From Streptomyces antimycoticus (GTDB taxonomy: Bacteria; Actinomycetota; Actinomycetes; Streptomycetales; Streptomycetaceae), in the NCBI RefSeq assembly GCF_005405925.1, contig NZ_BJHV01000001.1, positions 2,852,001-2,916,000 of the forward strand: DNA of 64,000 bases. The letters run 5' to 3'. Below are positions 59,053 through 64,000 of the stretch, one piece after another. The translations under genes were made by a program, and so were the position numbers. The first letter of the stretch is position 1, and every line of letters begins with the position of its first letter. A model generated the notes under the pieces. It made no database searches and was not told the origin of the DNA. It worked only from the letters and a program-made list of their open reading frames with translations.

Positions 59053-59295
59053 CCACTATGGAACCGGCTCACCCCGGCGTCCATCGCGTTTCCCTGTCGG
59101 GTGCCTTCAAGGGAACCTTATGGATCCCCGCTGACCTGCGGCGATCCCCATGCCTGGCGCGGCGCCCGGGTGAAAGCGCCGGCGGATCGGCCGAAAAAGA
59201 CCCCGGGGGCCGCAGGCGGCCGCGGGCATGCCGACACGGCCGCCGGAACCGCGGGTCAGGTCCGCGGGTCCGGCGGCCGCGCCGTCGGTCCAGGG
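59053..59295. other. Intergenic region upstream of the aminotransferase gene
   Basis: It contains the likely aminotransferase promoter ('gggaaccttatggatcc' around 59113-59128). No gene was recognised. The right part leads into the 35-bp repeats. Confidence 0.45.
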
Positions 59296-59396
59296 CTTCA
59301 GCGGTGCTGCTCCCGGAGGGCCTTCCGGGGCTTCAGCGGTGCTGCTCCCGGAGGGTCTTCCGGGGGTTCAGCCGCGCTGCTCCCGGACGCCGTTGA
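59296..59396. repeat. 35-bp tandem repeats at the 3' end of the aldehyde dehydrogenase gene
   Basis: Two copies (59296 and 59331) and a third degenerate copy (from 59366) share cttcagcggtgctgctcccg and 'gagggccttccggg'. The third copy includes the dehydrogenase stop and last codons, so the outer copies look like duplications of the gene's end beyond the stop codon. Confidence 0.9.
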
Positions 59397-60903
59397 TCCG
59401 CCGGGGCAGCTCCAGCGGGTTCTCGTCCCGCAGCTCCGGCGGCAGCAGGGCGGCCGGGGTGTCCTGGTAGGCGACCGGCCGCAGCCAGCGCTCGATGGCG
59501 GTGCCGCCGACCGAGGTGGAGGTGGAGGTGGTGGCCGGGTAGGGGCCGCCGTGGTGCTGGGCCGGGGCGACGGCGACACCGGTCGGCCAGCCGTTGACCA
59601 GGACCCGGCCGGCCAGCGGGGTGAGCTCGGCGATCAGCGCGCCGGCCCGGCCCTCGGTGCCCTCGCCCTCGGCGGCGGAGATCTGGACGGTGGCGGTGAG
59701 GTTGCCCGGGAGCCGGCCGAGCACCGCGCTGATCTCCTCGTCGCTCTCGTAGCGCGCCACGACGGTCACCGGGCCGAAGCACTCCTCCAGCAGCACATCG
59801 TGCGGGCCGTCCTCGGCGAGCCGCCGCGCCGGGACGGTGAGGAAGCCCGCGCTGACCGTGTGCTCACCGCCGGAGCCGGGGGTGACCGGGGCCTCCACAT
59901 CCGCCAGTTCGGCGCGCTCCTTGACCCCGGCGACGAAGTTGTCCCGCATCCGGTGGTCGAGCAGGACGCCCGCGTCGGTGTTGCTGACCGCGTCGGTGAG
60001 GGACTTCACCAGGCCGTCGCCCGCCGGTCCTGCCGGGGCCAGCACAAAGCCGGGCTTGGTGCAGAACTGGCCCACGCCCAGCGTCATGGAGCCCGCGAGC
60101 CCCGCGCCGATCTGGTCGCCGCGCTCGGCGGCCGCGGCCTCGGTGACCACGACCGGGTTGAGGCTGCCCAGCTCGCCGTGGAAGGGGATCGGCACCGGCC
60201 GGGAGGCCGCCGCGTCGTGCAGGGCGCGGCCGCCGCGGACCGATCCGGTGAAGCCGGCGGCGGCGATCAGCGGATGCTTGACCAGCTCGATACCCGCGTC
60301 GAAACCGTGCACCACCGCGATCACCTCGGCGGGCACCCCGACCCGCTCGGCGGCGCGGCGCAGCGCGGAGGCGGCCACCTCGGAGGTGGCGGGGTGGTCG
60401 GGGTGGGCCTTGACGACGACCGGGCAGCCCGCGGCGAGGGCGCTGGCGGTGTCGCCGCCGGGCACGGAGAAGGCGAGCGGGAAGTTGCTGGCGGCGTAGA
60501 CGGCGACGACGCCGAGCGGCAGCTTGTAGCGGCGCAGATCGGGCCAGGGCGGGGTCTGGGTGGCGTCGGCGTGGTCGATGCGGACGTCGAGGAAGGCACC
60601 CTCGTCCACGATGGTCGCGAAGGCCCGCAGCTGGTAGGTGGTGCGCGCGAGTTCGCCGGTGAGCCGGGCGGGGCCGAGCGCGGTCTCCGCGTCGGCGGCC
60701 TCGACCAGCTGGTCACGGGCCTCGTCGAGGAGATCGGCGGCGGTGCGCAGCAGGGCGGCGCGCACCGTACGGTCGGCCAGGGAGCCGCGGGCGGCGTGGG
60801 CCGCGCGCACCACGCGGTCGACCTCCTCCGCCGTGGCTTCGACCGCTACCTGCTCCCGCTGCTTTCCGGTTCGGGGGTCGACGCTCCACACTGGTGCTGA
60901 CAC
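59368..60903 (-). CDS. Aldehyde dehydrogenase, 2,5-dioxovalerate/ketoglutarate semialdehyde type
   Basis: A 511-residue NAD(P)-dependent enzyme from GTG 60903 with 'aggagg' upstream; an open frame to 60951 was excluded. Catalytic Cys281 is in 'GVGQFCTKPGF', Glu244 in 'FHGELGSLNP', and 'YAASNFPLAFSVPGGD' is the conserved phosphate-binding region. The pattern resembles alpha-ketoglutarate semialdehyde dehydrogenases used in sugar-acid or hydroxyproline catabolism. The divergent IclR gene (135 bases away) probably regulates it. Confidence 0.92.
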   Translation of the reverse strand: MSAPVWSVDPRTGKQREQVAVEATAEEVDRVVRAAHAARGSLADRTVRAALLRTAADLLDEARDQLVEAADAETALGPARLTGELARTTYQLRAFATIVDEGAFLDVRIDHADATQTPPWPDLRRYKLPLGVVAVYAASNFPLAFSVPGGDTASALAAGCPVVVKAHPDHPATSEVAASALRRAAERVGVPAEVIAVVHGFDAGIELVKHPLIAAAGFTGSVRGGRALHDAAASRPVPIPFHGELGSLNPVVVTEAAAAERGDQIGAGLAGSMTLGVGQFCTKPGFVLAPAGPAGDGLVKSLTDAVSNTDAGVLLDHRMRDNFVAGVKERAELADVEAPVTPGSGGEHTVSAGFLTVPARRLAEDGPHDVLLEECFGPVTVVARYESDEEISAVLGRLPGNLTATVQISAAEGEGTEGRAGALIAELTPLAGRVLVNGWPTGVAVAPAQHHGGPYPATTSTSTSVGGTAIERWLRPVAYQDTPAALLPPELRDENPLELPRRINGVREQRG

Positions 60904-61038
60904 CGCGGATTCCTCCTGCTGTGGTGTTACCGCTGCTTGCGTCCCACACATCGACGGTGTTCGATATGCTGAACGCTGTCCCGGGTGATGAATTTCCCCT
61001 CGGGACTCTATGGCTGGTCGAACAGAGGGGTCAAGGCG

Positions 61039-61809
61039 ATGTCAGCTGCCGAGACGGGCGGGGCCCAGGTCAAATCGGCTGTCCGCACGGTCGAACTGCT
61101 GGAGTTCTTCGCCGGGCGGCCCGGAATGCACAGCCTCGCCGCGGTCCAGGAGGCCGTGGGCTATCCCAAGTCGAGCCTCTACATGCTGCTGCGCACCCTG
61201 GTGGAGCTCGGCTGGGTGGAGACGGACGCCACCGGCACCCGCTACGGCATCGGGGTGCGCGCCCTGCTCGTCGGCACCTCCTACATCGACGGCGACGAGG
61301 TCGTGGCCGCCGCCCGCCCCACCCTGGACCGGCTCTCGGACGACACCACCGAGACCATCCACCTCGCCCGACTCGACGGCACCAACGTCGTCTATCTCGC
61401 CACCCGGCAGTCGCAGCACTATCTGCGCCCCTTCACCCGCGTCGGCCGCCGGCTGCCCGCCCACTCCACCTCACTGGGGAAGGCGCTACTGGCCACGTAC
61501 TCCGACGAGCAGGTGCGCAAGCTGCTGCCGGAGACGCTGGGCCAGCTCACCGAGCACACCATCACCGACCGCGAGAAGCTGATCGAGGAGCTGCACCTGA
61601 TCCGGGAGCAGGGGTACGCGGTGGACCGCGAGGAGAACACCCTGGGCCTGCGCTGCTTCGGCATCGCCATCCCGTACCGCACCCCCTCGCGCGACGCCAT
61701 CAGCTGCTCGGTGCCGGTCGCCCGGCTCACCCCCACCCATGAGCAGATGATCAAGGACGCCCTGTTCGACGCCCGGGACCGGCTCACCCTCGCGACGCGA
61801 CGTCTTTGA
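61039..61809 (+). CDS. IclR family transcriptional regulator
   Basis: A 256-residue regulator from ATG 61039; an upstream GTG/ATG at 60985 is also open. The N-terminal winged helix contains 'VKSAVRTVELLEFFAG' and 'YPKSSLYMLLRTLVELGW'. The C-terminal IclR effector domain has 'RVGRRLPAHSTSLGKALLA' and 'NTLGLRCFGIAIPYRT'. Because it is divergent from the aldehyde dehydrogenase, it likely controls that gene in response to a catabolic metabolite. Confidence 0.94.
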   Translation: MSAAETGGAQVKSAVRTVELLEFFAGRPGMHSLAAVQEAVGYPKSSLYMLLRTLVELGWVETDATGTRYGIGVRALLVGTSYIDGDEVVAAARPTLDRLSDDTTETIHLARLDGTNVVYLATRQSQHYLRPFTRVGRRLPAHSTSLGKALLATYSDEQVRKLLPETLGQLTEHTITDREKLIEELHLIREQGYAVDREENTLGLRCFGIAIPYRTPSRDAISCSVPVARLTPTHEQMIKDALFDARDRLTLATRRL

Positions 61810-61901
61810 CCCACGGGAGGACGGCCCCTCCGCCGCGCGGCGGAGGCGGATCGTCGGGCAGGGTGAGGCGCGGCGCCCGCCGCGCCGCGAGGCTGGTCCC
61901 C

Positions 61902-62288
61902 GTGACCCACACCCTTTCCGGCTCCCGGACGCGTCCCGCGCCCGCCCGCTCCCCCGGTGACGCCGCCGGGCGGATCCTGCGGGCCGTCGCGATCCTCGCC
62001 TGTCTGCCGTACATCGGCCTCATGGTCGCCTTCCGCGCCGGGCGTCCGGTGCGCTTCGCCCTGCCGCTGAGTCTGGCCTGTGTCGGCTCCGCGGCGCTCG
62101 CCTGCTGGGGCGGCTGGCTCCTCCTGACCGGGCTGACCGCCCAGAACGCCGCCAAGGAGCCGACCGCGCTGATGAATCTGACCTACGCTGTGCAGATGAC
62201 CGTCGGATTGCTCGTCCTCACGGCCGGCGGGCGCTTCTTCCGCGAGCGCGGCTTTGCCGGGGGCGCGGCAGCGTACCGAGCTTCGTGA
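61902..62288 (+). CDS. Small membrane protein of unknown function
   Basis: A 128-residue protein from GTG 61902. A Pro/Arg-rich N-terminus leads to about three hydrophobic segments ('AILACLPYIGLMVAF', 'LSLACVGSAALACWGGWLLL' and 'QMTVGLLVLTAG'). The stop overlaps the kinase start by 4 bases (GTGA), so it is coupled to the two-component genes and may be part of the sensor or its target. Confidence 0.75.
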   Translation: MTHTLSGSRTRPAPARSPGDAAGRILRAVAILACLPYIGLMVAFRAGRPVRFALPLSLACVGSAALACWGGWLLLTGLTAQNAAKEPTALMNLTYAVQMTVGLLVLTAGGRFFRERGFAGGAAAYRAS

Positions 62289-63546
62289 CCGGGGCGTGGT
62301 GGCGGCGGGCGGTCCGTGCGGTGGCCGGCCGCCGGGCCCAGCTGCGCTGGGTCCATCTGGTGCTCGGCGGCGCCCTGTTGATGCCGTATTACCTGCTGAC
62401 CGGCGTCGTCTTCTCGATGCTCCTCCAGGACGCCGTGCCCTTCACCTCCCTGCCGTGGCAGCTGGGCACCTTCGCCACGGCCCTGCCGCTGGCCGTGCCG
62501 ACCGCGCTGCTCCCGCTGGTACGGCCCCTGGAGGCCACCGCCGCCCGCTCGCTGTGCGGGCTTCCGGAGTCCGCGGAGCTCGCGGCCGGGCCCGCCGGGT
62601 CGTGGGACGCGCGCGCCCGCACCTTGCTCTGGTACGGGCTGCATCTGGCCATCGGCGGGCTGGTCAGCGGGCTCACCCTGTCCCTGCTGCCCGCCTCGGC
62701 ACTGCTGGTCGCCCTGCCGTTCACCGACGGTTCGTACGCCGACGAGGGCTGGCCGCACGCCTTCGCCTCGGCCCCCACGCGCTGGCGCCCTTGGCCGGGG
62801 TGCTGCTGCTGGGCGTGATCATGGGGATCGCCGCGGCCGCCGGGGCGCTGCTGGCCCGCTGTGCGCCCGAGCTGCTCGGCCCGGCCCCCGCCGAGCGGCT
62901 CGCCGCCGCCGAGCAGCGGGCCACCCGGCTGGCCGCCCGCAACCGGCTCGCCCGCGAGCTGCACGACTCGGTCGGCCATGCGCTGAGCGCGGTGACCCTC
63001 CAGGCGAGCGCGGCCCGTAAGGTCCTCGACACCGATCCGGACTTCGCCCGGGAGGCGCTGGCGGCCATCGAGGAGACCACCCGGGACGCGGTCGGCGAAC
63101 TCGACAGCGTGCTCGGCCTGTTACGCGAAGGGGAGGACCGTCCGGCCACCGCCCCCTCCCCCACCCTGATGGATCTGGACGGGCTGCTGGCCCGCACCCG
63201 GGCCGCGGGCGTCGCCGTCGAGCTGACGGCCCCGGGCTCGCTGGACCGGCTGCCGCCCGTCGTCTCCCGCGAGGCGTACCGCATCGTCCAGGAGGGGCTC
63301 AGCAACGCGCTGCGCCACGCGGGCCGGGTGCCGGTGCGGCTCCGGATCGCCGAGGACCCGAAGAAGGTGGAGATCACGATGGAGAACCCGGTGAACGGAG
63401 CCGCCCGGGCACGGCCCACCGGCGGCGGCCGCGGGCTGCGCGGCATCGCCGAGCGGGCCACCCTGCTGCGCGGCACCTGTGCGTGGGACACCGTGGACGG
63501 CGTCTGGCGGCTGACGGTCCGGCTCCCGCTGGAGGCGTCCCGATGA
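62285..63546 (+). CDS. Sensor histidine kinase (NarL partner type), frameshifted; contains a TTA codon
   Basis: GTG 62285. Hydrophobic N-terminus with about four helices ('WVHLVLGGALLMPYYLLTGV', 'ALPLAVPTALLPLV', 'LAIGGLVSGLTLSLLPASAL'). A single-base deletion in the C run 62772-62776 moves the rest to another frame; adding C gives 420 residues. HisKA_3 is 'NRLARELHDSVGHALSAVTLQASA' (two blocks around the phospho-His), and the HATPase part has 'EGLSNALRHAG' and 'GRGLRGIAERATLL'. A TTA codon is at 63121-63123, so translation may depend on bldA. Coupled to the response regulator (ATGA). Confidence 0.88.
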
Positions 63547-64000
63547 GCACCCCGCCGTCCCCGGTGAACGCCCCGCCGTCCCCGCTGCGCATCGTGCTCG
63601 TCGACGACGAGCGGATGGTGCGCACCGCGCTGCGCGCGATCCTCTCCAGCGAACCGGACCTTCAGGTCGTCGGCGAGGCCGGAAGCGGCGCCGAGGCCGT
63701 GCCGGTGGTCCGTGAACTGCGCCCGGACGTCGTGCTGATGGACGTCCGGATGCCCGATGTCGACGGCATCCGCGCCACCGAGCGGATCCTGAGCACCATG
63801 GCGGACCCGCCGCGGGTCATCGTGGTGACGACGTTCGAGAACGACAGCTATGTGTACGACGCGCTGCGCGCCGGGGCCAGCGGCTTTCTGCTCAAGCGGG
63901 CCCGTGCGGAGGATCTGGTGCAGGCGGTGCGGCTGGTGGCGCGCAGCGATTCGCTGCTGTTCCCGGCCGCGGTGCGGGCGCTGGCCGCCGAGCACGCCAC
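63543..64000 (+). CDS. Response regulator, N-terminal part (cut by window end)
   Basis: ATG 63543 overlaps the kinase stop. Visible are about 152 residues: the receiver domain 'LRIVLVDDERMVRTALRAIL', Asp in 'VVLMDVRMPDVDGIRATERI', and 'GASGFLLKRARAEDLVQAVR'. The output domain lies beyond 64000; a LuxR/NarL-type HTH is expected from the kinase type but is not seen. Confidence 0.92.
   Translation, partial: MSTPPSPVNAPPSPLRIVLVDDERMVRTALRAILSSEPDLQVVGEAGSGAEAVPVVRELRPDVVLMDVRMPDVDGIRATERILSTMADPPRVIVVTTFENDSYVYDALRAGASGFLLKRARAEDLVQAVRLVARSDSLLFPAAVRALAAEHA

Noticed and set aside
57895..60900. A 1,001-codon plus-strand frame opposite the aminotransferase and aldehyde dehydrogenase genes.
   Set aside because: Antisense shadow; no family similarity and no ribosome site.

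Overview
The window is a stretch of a high-GC actinomycete chromosome, almost certainly Streptomyces. The evidence is the strong GC bias at third codon positions, frequent GTG starts, many ATGA/GTGA-coupled genes, and the gene content: an XRE/DUF397 pair, SpoIIE-type phosphatase, a Gbn-like nucleoid protein, an LAETG-anchored protein and ectABCD. From memory, the order matches the region around SCO1818-SCO1870 of S. coelicolor (tyrS, moaA, S8 protease, gbn, pitH2, cobalamin genes, LAETG protein, ectABCD), so most of it looks like conserved core rather than an island.

Layout. 1-9.8 kb: a cut XRE/DUF397 pair, the TldD/TldE protease pair, tyrS, small membrane and stress proteins, moaA, and an acetate-type symporter with its DUF485 partner behind a CRP-like site. 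10.4-20.1 kb: a secreted subtilase, a lysoplasmalogenase/sterol desaturase pair, a lipoprotein, a DEDDh exonuclease with a BRCT-like tail, a SURF1 protein, a GH15 enzyme and an atypical SDR. 20.4-23.9 kb: an Asp23/Gls24 envelope-stress cluster (AmaP, DUF6286 and several Asp23-like proteins). 23.9-30.8 kb: a very large hybrid histidine kinase with six tandem 92-residue HAMP units, coupled to a response regulator and divergent from a PP2C/SpoIIE phosphatase. 30.9-37.9 kb: a crotonase, the Gbn-like protein, an ABC-F ATPase, a large unknown protein, an alpha/beta hydrolase and a class II aldolase.

38.1-49.6 kb: a PHO box and phosphate transporter operon, then a cobalamin riboswitch leading a translationally coupled late-cobalamin operon (cbiB, cobQ, chelatase ATPase, cobO, cobB, cobE, cbiX, cobC). 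No CobN and no precorrin methyltransferases are present here. 49.6-54.3 kb: tandem repeats, the LAETG-anchored protein, an amidohydrolase, and a sigma factor with a TTA codon coupled to a membrane partner. 54.6-59.1 kb: ectABCD with a strong terminator, then a class V aminotransferase. 59.4-64 kb: an aldehyde dehydrogenase next to a divergent IclR regulator, then a small membrane protein coupled to a histidine kinase/response regulator pair cut by the window end.

Ten single-base deletions interrupt nine otherwise intact genes. Those I could place exactly lie in G or C runs, and restoring one base repairs the full-length family protein each time. Uncorrected long-read indels are a better explanation than true pseudogenes, so coordinates are given for the repaired genes. 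No tRNA, rRNA, IS element, prophage or CRISPR array was recognised.
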